A DNA stretch of 64,000 nt, taken from Ilyomonas sp965214235. Lineage in GTDB: Bacteria; Bacteroidota; Bacteroidia; Chitinophagales; Chitinophagaceae. The notes under the pieces were generated by a model. It did no database searches. It saw only the letters and a list, made by a program, of their open reading frames with translations, and was not told where the DNA came from. The stretch covers positions 1,364,001 through 1,428,000 of the forward strand of contig CBDCBH010000003.1 in assembly GCA_965214235.1 (NCBI GenBank). The letters are read 5' to 3'. Below, piece by piece: positions 51,831 to 59,538 of this stretch. A program made the position numbers and the translations under genes. Position 1 is the stretch's first letter. Each line of letters opens with the position of its first letter.

Positions 51831-53355
51831 GACGGGAAAGAAAGTTTTCAGACTTCTCTTTCTCGTTTTTCATTACATTTAACTCATTATTCATCAAATG
51901 GATTAGAGAAATAACTTCATTCATATTGGTGGTTCGATATTTGTTTCCGTCAAAACACAATTTTTCTGCGTAAATCGAACCGACCATTTCTTTCTTCTTT
52001 TCAACGCTCGCCTGGTTGTATATATCTCCTAACCTTGTTATTGTATTTACTGTTGAATCTAGCAAGGCATCAATATTCACCTTTTTCTTCTGTTGCTCCA
52101 TTGCATCGGACATATCGGCTTCTAATCGTCTGAGTTTTTCTTCACCTTGTTCTTTAATTTTTTTATAATCAAGACGGTCAATGTCGCCCTCTAATAACAA
52201 CTCTCTTCCTTTGGTTATCCGTTCTTCAATCTTTTTCATTTCAACCGTTATATTCTTGATATCACTGGTACTTCCGGCTTGCTTCTGTTCATAAATCATT
52301 TTTATTACAGACTTGAAAAGAGGAACGATGGCCGGTTTCATGATGAGTTTCTTCAGTTCTTCCAAAAATGAATTATTAACTAAATCGGCACTAAACCGGC
52401 AACCGCAGGAGGCAAGACAATGATAATAATAATGAATGCGATTACGTCCTTTAGAACCACTGCCAGTTAGCATACGGTTACATCTCGGGCATAGCAAAAA
52501 GCCTCTCAGCGGAAGGAAATCGTCAGATGTAACTGTTGTGCGAACACGGGTTTTCCGTTTGTTGCCATCCAGTATATCCTGCACTTTATAAAAAAGGGTC
52601 TCACTAATCAATGGTTGGTGAATCCCTTGTATAATCTGGCTGTCATCATCCTTAAACTTAGGCAAGAAAATTTTACCGCAGTATACAGGGTTGCGAATTG
52701 TTCTCCAAAAGTTACTCCTACTGCATGTTAGCCCCTTTTTATTCATTAGTTTCCTCACATGATCGGCTACTAAGCTGCCTTCAGCAAGCGACGTAAAAGC
52801 AAACTTTATGATAGAAGCAGTCGGTTCAACAGGTATGATGGTTTTCTTTCCATCATTGTCTTTACAGTTCTTATACCCTAAGGGAGCCGTTGACACCCAT
52901 CGCCCTTCCTTACGAGCACGGCGCATTCCGTAGAGGATATTCAACGATCTTCTATCATTTTCCACCTCCGGTGCTGCCAAATAAAAAGCGAGCATCATTT
53001 TGTTTTCGGGTATGGATAAGTCCAAAGGTTGTTCAACTGCCTGCGGTTCAACGCCAAGGCTTCTTAGTAAATTAATCATTCCATAAGCATCACCTGCATT
53101 CCGGCTGAACCGGTCCCATTTCGTAAATATTATAAGGTCAGATTGAAACTTATTTTTCCGAAGGGAATTTAAGAGTTGCTTCCATTTCGGCCGTTCAAAA
53201 GTCTTGGCCGAATGGTCTTCAAAAATGACATGCCTGATCTGTATTGTATTTAGTTCGCAGTATTTCCGTAATCTTTCTTCCTGATCACGTTGGGAGTAAC
53301 CTTTGTCCGCTTGCTCGTCAGTGCTTACCCTAATGTATAAATCGGCTGTTTTCAT
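51790..53355 (-). CDS. Large serine recombinase (site-specific integrase)
   Basis: 521 residues. The resolvase domain holds the catalytic serine in YIRVSTDEQ (Ser 11) and the FTKWDRFSRNAGDA active-site segment. The recombinase domain includes PLGYKNCKD and FWRTIRNPVYCGKIFLPKF. A zinc ribbon has CPRC, HYYYHC and the ASCGC cysteines (about 290-325), followed by a coiled-coil region. It should integrate and excise the element by 2-bp-staggered double-strand exchange. The last 14 residues, LVERTGIEPVIPP plus the preceding Arg, are translated from the antisense of tRNA-Glu, and the TGA stop lies in the anticodon loop. An 18-bp palindrome lies just upstream of the start. Confidence 0.95.
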   Translation of the reverse strand: MKTADLYIRVSTDEQADKGYSQRDQEERLRKYCELNTIQIRHVIFEDHSAKTFERPKWKQLLNSLRKNKFQSDLIIFTKWDRFSRNAGDAYGMINLLRSLGVEPQAVEQPLDLSIPENKMMLAFYLAAPEVENDRRSLNILYGMRRARKEGRWVSTAPLGYKNCKDNDGKKTIIPVEPTASIIKFAFTSLAEGSLVADHVRKLMNKKGLTCSRSNFWRTIRNPVYCGKIFLPKFKDDDSQIIQGIHQPLISETLFYKVQDILDGNKRKTRVRTTVTSDDFLPLRGFLLCPRCNRMLTGSGSKGRNRIHYYYHCLASCGCRFSADLVNNSFLEELKKLIMKPAIVPLFKSVIKMIYEQKQAGSTSDIKNITVEMKKIEERITKGRELLLEGDIDRLDYKKIKEQGEEKLRRLEADMSDAMEQQKKKVNIDALLDSTVNTITRLGDIYNQASVEKKKEMVGSIYAEKLCFDGNKYRTTNMNEVISLIHLMNNELNVMKNEKEKSENFLSRLVERTGIEPVIPP

Positions 53356-53381
53356 ACGACTGTTTTTAATAATCCTGAATT

Positions 53382-53399
53382 AATTCACTACAGTGAATT
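53382..53399. promoter_or_regulatory. Palindrome upstream of the recombinase
   Basis: AATTCACT, two bases, AGTGAATT, perfectly symmetric. It lies 27 bases before the recombinase ATG, where a repressor dimer could block the promoter. Confidence 0.5.
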
Positions 53400-53420
53400 C
53401 CGTATGAAAGTTACTGAATT

Positions 53421-53579
53421 TTAAGGTTTTATCATACCATTTGATAAAATTATTTCTGCTATCTTAATTAGAAAATTAAGCATCATTTCCGCTTCCTGGA
53501 TGGTCACCTTAACCCCATTCTTTTCGAGTATTGTTCGAGCTTCCTCAACGGAAATCTTTTTATCGCTTTTCCCATTCAT
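53421..53579 (-). CDS. 52-residue orphan next to the recombinase
   Basis: 52 residues starting at the ATG at 53579, which is preceded by a strong AAGGAGGG ribosome site. The sequence begins MNGKSDKKISVEEARTILEK and continues NGVKVTIQEAEMMLNFLIKI, a two-helix peptide with IxxEEA and xxEAxxML patterns. Similar short peptides accompany integrases in other Bacteroidetes elements. It could be a recombination directionality factor or a regulator, but there is no direct evidence. Confidence 0.7.
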   Translation of the reverse strand: MNGKSDKKISVEEARTILEKNGVKVTIQEAEMMLNFLIKIAEIILSNGMIKP

Positions 53580-53642
53580 CTTACCCTCCTTAGCCTATGT
53601 CCACCCGTTTTCGCTTTGTTAATAGTAGTTGAGTTTAAGCTG

Positions 53643-53924
53643 TCAATAGATGCAAACCATGCTACTAACATCGGGATTGTAAGAAGGGATATACTTGATA
53701 TAGCCCAAATCATGGAGCTGTTTCATGGCTTTGCTAAAAGTTGACCGGGAACTGATTTTACTCATCATCATCATTTCTCTGCGATGAATCTGAAAAGGAT
53801 TGCTTTGATGATTTTTCAACCATGTTTGCAGCAGAGTGATGTAAAGGCAGATTTGCACAGGAGTAATTTGTGCATCATTTTCGATTCTTTGAAAAAATGC
53901 TAATAGGTGAGTTTGCAAATCCAT
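53643..53924 (-). CDS. Winged-helix/HTH protein of the element
   Basis: 93 residues. The N-terminal helices (LLAFFQRIENDAQITPVQIC) are followed by LYITLLQTWLKNHQSNPFQI and a recognition-helix-like segment MMSKISSRSTFSKAMKQLHD, then a short wing LGYIKYIPSYNPDVSSM. The form is that of replication-initiator or plasmid-type winged-helix domains. It probably binds DNA to control the transfer genes or recombinase. It starts 21 bases after the next gene's stop, so the two probably form one operon. Like its upstream neighbour it begins MDLQ. Confidence 0.72.
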   Translation of the reverse strand: MDLQTHLLAFFQRIENDAQITPVQICLYITLLQTWLKNHQSNPFQIHRREMMMMSKISSRSTFSKAMKQLHDLGYIKYIPSYNPDVSSMVCIY

Positions 53925-53945
53925 AATCCGATAGCTATAGTAAGA

Positions 53946-54671
53946 TCATTTTCCTTTTTCGCCTTTCTTCTTATTTTTCTGCGCCTTTCCTTTTGCCAGT
54001 AAATCCTTTTGCTCATTTTCAGATGGGGGATCAATTTTCTTTTTTTCCTGCGCCCGACGTTGCATCCATCTATTATTCAGAAATCGGAATGCTTCAATTG
54101 CTGTAATTCCTTCCTCACCAATAATGTAGAACCGTTGATTGAACTCAAACTTGCTTCTTTGATGGTAGAGGTTTGGTATCATATTTTCCAATGATAGGTC
54201 TATCCAATGTTTGTACTTCAAAGTATCGGCAATATTTGCCCCTTCGGTGGTGGCACCCAGCGTTTCTAAATGAAGCATAACCTTCTCTATAGCTGCCTGC
54301 TGCTTCCAGCTTTCCCTGTCAGACAAATTATATTCAGAAGTGGATCGAAATTCAGAAGCATCTTTCCAGTTAATCGCTTTCATTTCATCATCCAATTTCT
54401 GCATGTTAATTCCCTCAACGGTTGTTGGCTCAAGTTGAATTTCCTTACGCAAGGAAGCATCAAAATGCGCACAGATTAATTTTCCGTTCGCTATATTCTC
54501 TTTAAACAAGACTTGATAACTCATCATATCATGTCCGAAAACTTTTTGCTCCTTAATGCAAAATTCCTTTTGCCGAAAGCAGGCATTCCAGAATAGTTTT
54601 TCATCCATTTCCGCAGAAAATTCTAAAGCCTTTAACAAAGCCGACAGTGTCTCTATATTTTGTAGGTCCAT
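53946..54671 (-). CDS. Element accessory protein with a GITAIEA motif
   Basis: 241 residues with no recognised family over most of its length. Near residue 195 it has QRFYIIGEEGITAIEAFRFL followed by NNRWMQRRAQEKKK, a motif that the protein at 55347-56183 also carries (QTFYINKGSGVTAKEAYNLL). The C-terminus is highly basic (KAQKNKKKGEKGK). Its place between the winged-helix gene and the transfer operon suggests a role in element maintenance or mobilisation. The shared module implies a common ancestor or a common partner for the two proteins. Confidence 0.65.
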   Translation of the reverse strand: MDLQNIETLSALLKALEFSAEMDEKLFWNACFRQKEFCIKEQKVFGHDMMSYQVLFKENIANGKLICAHFDASLRKEIQLEPTTVEGINMQKLDDEMKAINWKDASEFRSTSEYNLSDRESWKQQAAIEKVMLHLETLGATTEGANIADTLKYKHWIDLSLENMIPNLYHQRSKFEFNQRFYIIGEEGITAIEAFRFLNNRWMQRRAQEKKKIDPPSENEQKDLLAKGKAQKNKKKGEKGK

Positions 54672-54688
54672 AACTGAAAAGTGATTAA

Positions 54689-55252
54689 TTAATTAATATT
54701 GCGTCCACTATTTTCATTTGTGCGTCTCTTTGGCAGTAAGATATTTTCGATCCCTGGTGCAGGTTTGTTTTCCGCTTTAGATTTGAGTTTTGTCTTTTTC
54801 TTTTTATATGCATCCAGAGTTTCTTTTGACGATTCACGCAATTCGTTTTTTATAACTCTATCTTTCCCATTTCCCTTTTTGTTGTAGTCAACCGGCTTTT
54901 GCTTAATCTGTATTGAAAGCATTTCTTCTTTCAACGAACGATTCTGGCGATAAGATTGAACACTTTCTCTGACTCTGCCCGCTATCCTAACCATTAGCCT
55001 TACAGCGGCATTCGGATAAATCATTTTATCCAACTTTCTTGTTTCGCCCTTAATCACGTTCAACATCACCTTTTCTTCTGAAGTCGCGTCTGTTTTACAA
55101 GATTTATAAAGCTTGTCAAAAAAATCTCGCTTGCTTTCTAAAAAGTTTTTTCCCTCAGTCACGTCGTTTCCGAAAACGGCTCTCAGCCTATTTTCTTTAT
55201 CAGTCCAGTCCAGTAGACCCTCTGTTATTCTATTATCCACTCTATTCTCCAT
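54689..55252 (-). CDS. Element protein of unknown function, basic
   Basis: 187 residues from the ATG at 55252 (MENRVDNRITEGLL); an upstream ATG at 55285 falls inside the 52-bp tandem repeat and is less likely. The middle is helical (FFDKLYKSCKTDATSEEKVM), and the C-terminal third is strongly basic with low complexity (AYKKKKTKLKSKAENK). There is no membrane segment and no recognised motif. It lies between the two proteins that share the TAxEA module. It may bind DNA or act as an accessory to the relaxosome; this is a guess. Confidence 0.6.
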   Translation of the reverse strand: MENRVDNRITEGLLDWTDKENRLRAVFGNDVTEGKNFLESKRDFFDKLYKSCKTDATSEEKVMLNVIKGETRKLDKMIYPNAAVRLMVRIAGRVRESVQSYRQNRSLKEEMLSIQIKQKPVDYNKKGNGKDRVIKNELRESSKETLDAYKKKKTKLKSKAENKPAPGIENILLPKRRTNENSGRNIN

Positions 55253-55260
55253 TTCCCTTT

Positions 55261-55376
55261 CTTTTTGCTCATGATGAATAATCAAATCAATTCTCTATGG
55301 TGTCAACCCTTTCTTTTTGCTCATGATGAATAATCAAATCAATTCTCTATGGTGTCAACCCTTTCTTTTTGCTCAT
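55261..55376. repeat. 52-bp tandem duplication at a gene junction
   Basis: The unit CTTTTTGCTCATGATGAATA... begins at 55261 and again at 55313, with a third partial copy at 55365, so the period is exactly 52 bases. The minus-strand end of the 55347 gene (MSKKKGLTP) and the beginning of the next frame are both inside the repeat. Confidence 0.9.
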
Positions 55377-56183
55377 TCGTTTCTTAGGAAGAAGACCGGT
55401 TTGTGGGTTATCGTCTGCTTTAGCCGAAACTTTTTTAGAACTCTTTTTTTTCGCAGTTTTACTATCGTCCGCTTTATCCATTCCGTTCTTCTGTTGTTTG
55501 AAGGAATTTTTTGATTCCTGAGTCTCTACGTTCTTTTTCATCCGCTTCATTTCATTATTATAAATATTCAGCGTTTTAAACTTCGGGTTGGCTTCAATAA
55601 ACATCCGTTCATCCTTTCCATTTCCTTCAAACGTAACCGCCTGCAGGTTTCCTTTTTCTAAAGATTTGATGAGCTTCATTCTTTCGTCATCGCTTCCTAA
55701 CTCTTTGATGGGTAAGGCGACAAGAGACTTTCCCAATTCGAAGCCGTAATTTGTATGATACTGCTTTAGGATATGGTTTCCGTTTTTATCTTTCGTTGTC
55801 GGATCAAGCTCCATCCACGCATGATAAGAAGCGCCGTCCTTATTAGTCAGTTCCTTAAAGACGGACCTGCCATCGAGCAGATTATAGGCTTCTTTTGCGG
55901 TAACTCCACTGCCTTTATTAATGTAAAATGTTTGCTCAATATTTTCTCTAACACCTTTGTCGAGCTTTGCCGTGTAACTATTGAAAAAGTACATTTCGTT
56001 CTTATCTGCCTTTCGGAAGTTGAGAATTGCATCGAACGATTTTCCGTTAATCGTTGTGTTGAATTGCAGTTGAAAATGAGGTACACCTTCCCTTAGTTTC
56101 TGTTCCATTTCGGAATGCAATGTTTCGCCAAAGCCGTGATACTTAAGTTTGTCTCTTAGATAAGCCGAATTCACCTCGTTCAT
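55347..56183 (-). CDS. Element accessory protein with a GVTAKEA motif
   Basis: 278 residues. It has no known enzyme motif. A module near residue 90, QTFYINKGSGVTAKEAYNLL, continuing DGRSVFKEL, repeats that of the 53946-54671 protein. The preceding segment (FDAILNFRKADKNEMYFFNS) and later PTTKDKNGNHILKQYHTNYGF look like mixed alpha/beta. The C-terminal 60 residues are Lys/Ser-rich and lie partly in the 52-bp tandem repeat. Proteins of this kind are common in Bacteroidetes elements. Function unknown. Confidence 0.68.
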   Translation of the reverse strand: MNEVNSAYLRDKLKYHGFGETLHSEMEQKLREGVPHFQLQFNTTINGKSFDAILNFRKADKNEMYFFNSYTAKLDKGVRENIEQTFYINKGSGVTAKEAYNLLDGRSVFKELTNKDGASYHAWMELDPTTKDKNGNHILKQYHTNYGFELGKSLVALPIKELGSDDERMKLIKSLEKGNLQAVTFEGNGKDERMFIEANPKFKTLNIYNNEMKRMKKNVETQESKNSFKQQKNGMDKADDSKTAKKKSSKKVSAKADDNPQTGLLPKKRMSKKKGLTP

Positions 56184-56234
56184 AGTTCAATCATTTTATA
56201 GTTAAGAAAACACTGATATACTTTCGTTTTATAA

Positions 56235-57077
56235 TTACCTTGCAGAAAGAAGATGCTTACTTTGAACTTCAATAGACAAGTTCCTTCCACCGTCCTGTTC
56301 CAGAATCTGAATAAATAAGTGTTTATTATCTTCTAAAGTGAATTTCGGCAAGGCTACCACCCACTTCCTTTGTTCATGCCCTCCTACTATTTCTTCCGTG
56401 CCATACTGAAACAAAGGCTCGATTGCTTTCTCCTGCGATGCTTTGCGCTTCATTTTTTTTGTGTCTTTTACGGTAAAGGAGATGCTTTCCAAGGAAAAGC
56501 TTACATTGGATCTATCACTCACTCTAAATGAAAAGTAGTACACATCGTTCTTGATGTAGATTGCCATAAGCCTGATAGACATCCGTTCATGGGAATCCTG
56601 AAAACGAAGCTCTTTTTTCTTCTTTCCCGCTACGAGTATCGCCACTGCTTGCAGTGTTCCTTCATCCGGGCGTTCACCGTTAATAAGCTTAGCTGCATTA
56701 GTTGCGATTATATGCGTTTGATTATTAAGCGGGAAAGAAGTGCTATCAAAAGAAATAGTAAGACGTTGCGGCATCGAATCATAGACAACCAGAAACGAAT
56801 ACAATTTATTATCGGCTGTTATGACCGTAACATTGGTGGGCGCAATACTTGCATGGTCTGCTTTCAGTTGCAGCACCGCGTCGGCTCCCGGTGATTTTTG
56901 AGCTAACACATCTAAACTTCCCCTATCAATACTTTTTATAGGAAAGGGGAAGATCACATGCGTTGTTTTATTACTTGAAATTTCGATTCTGTAAGGGTCA
57001 ATAAATAATAACTGGGAAAATAGGGTAAGGCTCCTACTTAGAGACACAACAACGGCGATGATGCGAATAAACTTCAT
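56235..57077 (-). CDS. traN: Conjugative transposon protein TraN
   Basis: 280 residues from the ATG at 57077 (MKFIRIIAVVVSLSRSLT). A hydrophobic N-terminal segment is followed by the TraN pattern: LLFIDPYRIEISSNKTTHVI, FPFPIKSIDRGSLDVLAQK and a C-terminal TEEIVGGHEQRKWVVALPKF. In CTnDOT-type elements it belongs to the outer envelope part of the mating apparatus (VirB9-like position). It is the last gene of the visible transfer operon, after TraM. Confidence 0.85.
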   Translation of the reverse strand: MKFIRIIAVVVSLSRSLTLFSQLLFIDPYRIEISSNKTTHVIFPFPIKSIDRGSLDVLAQKSPGADAVLQLKADHASIAPTNVTVITADNKLYSFLVVYDSMPQRLTISFDSTSFPLNNQTHIIATNAAKLINGERPDEGTLQAVAILVAGKKKKELRFQDSHERMSIRLMAIYIKNDVYYFSFRVSDRSNVSFSLESISFTVKDTKKMKRKASQEKAIEPLFQYGTEEIVGGHEQRKWVVALPKFTLEDNKHLFIQILEQDGGRNLSIEVQSKHLLSAR

Positions 57078-57098
57078 AAAATGATTTTTAAACAATGA

Positions 57099-58409
57099 TT
57101 AATTTGAATGACTGTCTTTTAATAAAATGTGATACCCTGCGGGAATCGTAACTCTCACCAATTTTGCCTTTTTACCTATTAAGGATTTTGCTGCTTCGAT
57201 GCTGGCACTCGCAGCCTGCGCACCTATGGACGGGTCGAGTGAAGTAAGTCCCATTCCGCTTATTGCTCGGTCAGCCGATTGCTTAGCTGTTTCCCTCCCT
57301 ATTGAGCCAGGGATGTAAACACCTGTTAAGCCGTCCATATCATATACTTCCAGCGATACCGGATACACATTGTTCTTCCATTGCATTGAGTTAATTTTAA
57401 TTTGTAAGCGTTCATTGCTTAATGAAGCCGTGCCAAAGACATAGCTTCCTTTCCCGATAGAAGTCCCATTCACGTCAATATCCTGGCTTAACTGTAGTTG
57501 TACGGTAGCGCCACTTGTTATAATCTGTGTTTGAGGAATAATAGCTTGAAATGTACTGGTCTTACCTGTATCACCTGCGCTAATGGCGGATGCATCGTTG
57601 TAAAATCCCGCTCTTTTTATCGGTTGATTGAGTGTTTGTTTGGCTTTATCTAATTTTGATTGAAGCAATGAAACAATGGCCGATTGCTTTTTGTTACGAA
57701 CAGTCATCGTTTTCTTGTTGTTCAAAGAATCACCAGAAGGAAGCGAATGGTTCTCATCATCAGGATGCTGAATAGCAGCAATCTTATCCAGCATAGTATT
57801 GAGTTGTTCTAACTCAGGGTCTTTAGCCCCGCTTTCGTTTATACTGCGCATCATCGCTTCCAGCTTTCTTGTATCGGTTGCTGAAGTTCTGCTTTCTGAA
57901 TTGTAATCGTCGCCTGTGTTTCTGGTCTCGTTTGATATGTTTTTGGATTGTGCCAAAGCGCTGTTCAGCCTTGCGAGTTTTTGATACACTTTTGCTTCAT
58001 TCGCATCCACATTGTTTGACGAGTAAGGGGAAGGTGGCAACGGGTTGTAATGAATTGCGAAGTCTTTTTGCTCATTCCCATGAAGGGAATTTAGATGAAA
58101 AGAATCTTTCACTCCCACATTTTCTTTCCAAAAAGGATCATAGCGTTTCTCTTCCTCTCGTCTTAATGAATCTTTGGATGCCCGCTGATAAAAGCTGAGC
58201 TTATCAGTTACCTTGCCGTTTTTCATTTGCGCTTCTGGTAAATGCAGATTCAGTCCCATGTTGGCGGTATTTTGCGCCTTTGCCTCGCCTCCTTTTCCTC
58301 CGCCAGCTGCCCAAAAAAGTAGGGTGAGAAAAGGAAATAGAATTAACGGCAGGGAAAGAAGCATCATTCTGCCTTTTGTAGTTTGTGTTGATTGATTTAG
58401 TAAGATCAT
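57099..58409 (-). CDS. traM: Conjugative transposon protein TraM
   Basis: 436 residues. An N-terminal transmembrane helix (LLSLPLILFPFLTLLFWAAG) anchors a low-complexity linker. The C-terminal 150 residues form the VirB10-like domain with TSGATVQLQLSQDIDVNG, GKGSYVFGTASLSNERLQI, LEVYDMDGLTGVYIPGS and KLVRVTIPAGYHILLKD. It should bridge the inner and outer membranes in the mating channel. The order traK, traL-like, traM, traN is the standard one. Confidence 0.9.
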   Translation of the reverse strand: MILLNQSTQTTKGRMMLLSLPLILFPFLTLLFWAAGGGKGGEAKAQNTANMGLNLHLPEAQMKNGKVTDKLSFYQRASKDSLRREEEKRYDPFWKENVGVKDSFHLNSLHGNEQKDFAIHYNPLPPSPYSSNNVDANEAKVYQKLARLNSALAQSKNISNETRNTGDDYNSESRTSATDTRKLEAMMRSINESGAKDPELEQLNTMLDKIAAIQHPDDENHSLPSGDSLNNKKTMTVRNKKQSAIVSLLQSKLDKAKQTLNQPIKRAGFYNDASAISAGDTGKTSTFQAIIPQTQIITSGATVQLQLSQDIDVNGTSIGKGSYVFGTASLSNERLQIKINSMQWKNNVYPVSLEVYDMDGLTGVYIPGSIGRETAKQSADRAISGMGLTSLDPSIGAQAASASIEAAKSLIGKKAKLVRVTIPAGYHILLKDSHSN

Positions 58410-58420
58410 ATACTCCTTAT

Positions 58421-58886
58421 TTATTGTGATAAGAATAAGCTGTCGATAAGCCGAAGACTGTCCATGAGATGCGGTCGCGCTTTCAAAAGGCTATCATAAA
58501 GTAACCTGCCTGAAACATCCTGTTTTTGCCTTTTTAAGTACTGTTCGAACCGCTGAATCCTTTCGTATTGCCACGTTGTGATAATGCTATCTCCATTTAG
58601 GGCAGCATAAGGAAGACGAAAAAGATGGACAGGAACCTTGATGGTATGATTCCTAAAAGAAGGTTCAACATTTACAAAAGAATAAGCCATGACGCCCAGG
58701 CTGCATGATATACCCACTGCGCAAAATCCAATCAGCCATACACGCTTTGCTGAAGGTGATAACCGCTCTGATTTCGCTTTTAAATACGAGGCGATTTTGA
58801 CTGCTATTCCTTTGGTATAAAGTAGTCCACTTCAATAAGACCGGGTTACTTTTTACTTTTCTAATATTTCTATCTTTTTGGTTCAT
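58421..58886 (-). pseudogene. traL-like gene broken by a frameshift
   Basis: Two overlapping frames cover one expected gene. Frame A starts at the ATG at 58886 (MNQKDRNIRKVKSNPVLLKW) and then turns to nonsense ending at 58665. Frame B continues from about 58825 with GLLYTKGIAVKIASYLKA, then KRVWLIGFCAVGISC, a transmembrane helix, and PVHLFRLP to the stop at 58421. Joined at about 58826, the pieces give about 154 residues with one membrane segment, as expected for the small inner membrane protein between TraK and TraM. Either a real +1 frameshift, a sequencing error, or recoding. Confidence 0.75.
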
Positions 58887-58911
58887 AAAAATGTTTTAAA
58901 TGCGCAGATGA

Positions 58912-59529
58912 TTAACGCGAATCCGTTTTGATGTCTTTGTTCTCAATCGTATTCCATCTTTCAATTAGAAAGCCATGAGGATTGTTGTCGGAGCGAGATA
59001 CTTCCCTTAGATACCCTTCTGTAATCAAATTGCGCGTTAGAATACTGGTAGCGCGGGTAATTTGTTCCGTGGCATAACATCTCCAATAAAAAGGATACGC
59101 ACTGGTATTTACCTGAATGCTGTCTATTGAAATGGTCTGGCTGATATTGCCTGATATAAGACTTGAATAATAACCGCTCTCCTGCAGGTTATCATAAGCT
59201 CTTTTGGCAGATGCATCCGCGAGATAAAGCGCTTTGCTCACGCCGCTTTGGATTGCTTTGTCATCAGGATCGAGCGTGAAGAAAAATTGATGGAACATTC
59301 TGATGTGGTCGCGTGCCTCTACCGGAATATTATCCCTTCGGCTACCGGCACGGGCTTCTAACACTTTTCCATCCGCCAAAATATACATGACCTGGCTATT
59401 TTCCCTGACAGTTTGTGAAGTCTTATAGATGGCGTATGCACAAACTATCAAGCACAATACAACTACCATAGCGCAAAAACCCCTGACTAATTTGAACGCA
59501 TTATCTATGTGTTTGAATTGTTGAAACAT
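58912..59529 (-). CDS. traK: Conjugative transposon protein TraK
   Basis: 205 residues. One N-terminal membrane helix (FCAMVVVLCLIVCAYAIYKT, about residues 18-37) is followed by a VirB8-like periplasmic domain: VEARDHIRMFHQFFFTLDPDD near 70 and FYWRCYATEQITRATSILTR near 150, ending with LITEGYLREVSRSDNNPHGF. It should be part of the inner membrane base of the mating machine. It is followed by the frameshifted traL-like gene. Confidence 0.92.
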   Translation of the reverse strand: MFQQFKHIDNAFKLVRGFCAMVVVLCLIVCAYAIYKTSQTVRENSQVMYILADGKVLEARAGSRRDNIPVEARDHIRMFHQFFFTLDPDDKAIQSGVSKALYLADASAKRAYDNLQESGYYSSLISGNISQTISIDSIQVNTSAYPFYWRCYATEQITRATSILTRNLITEGYLREVSRSDNNPHGFLIERWNTIENKDIKTDSR

Positions 59530-59538
59530 ACTCTTAGT

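Noticed and set aside
51665..51973. Plus-strand frame crossing tRNA-Glu
   Set aside because: It runs through the tRNA gene and the antisense of the recombinase; a shadow.
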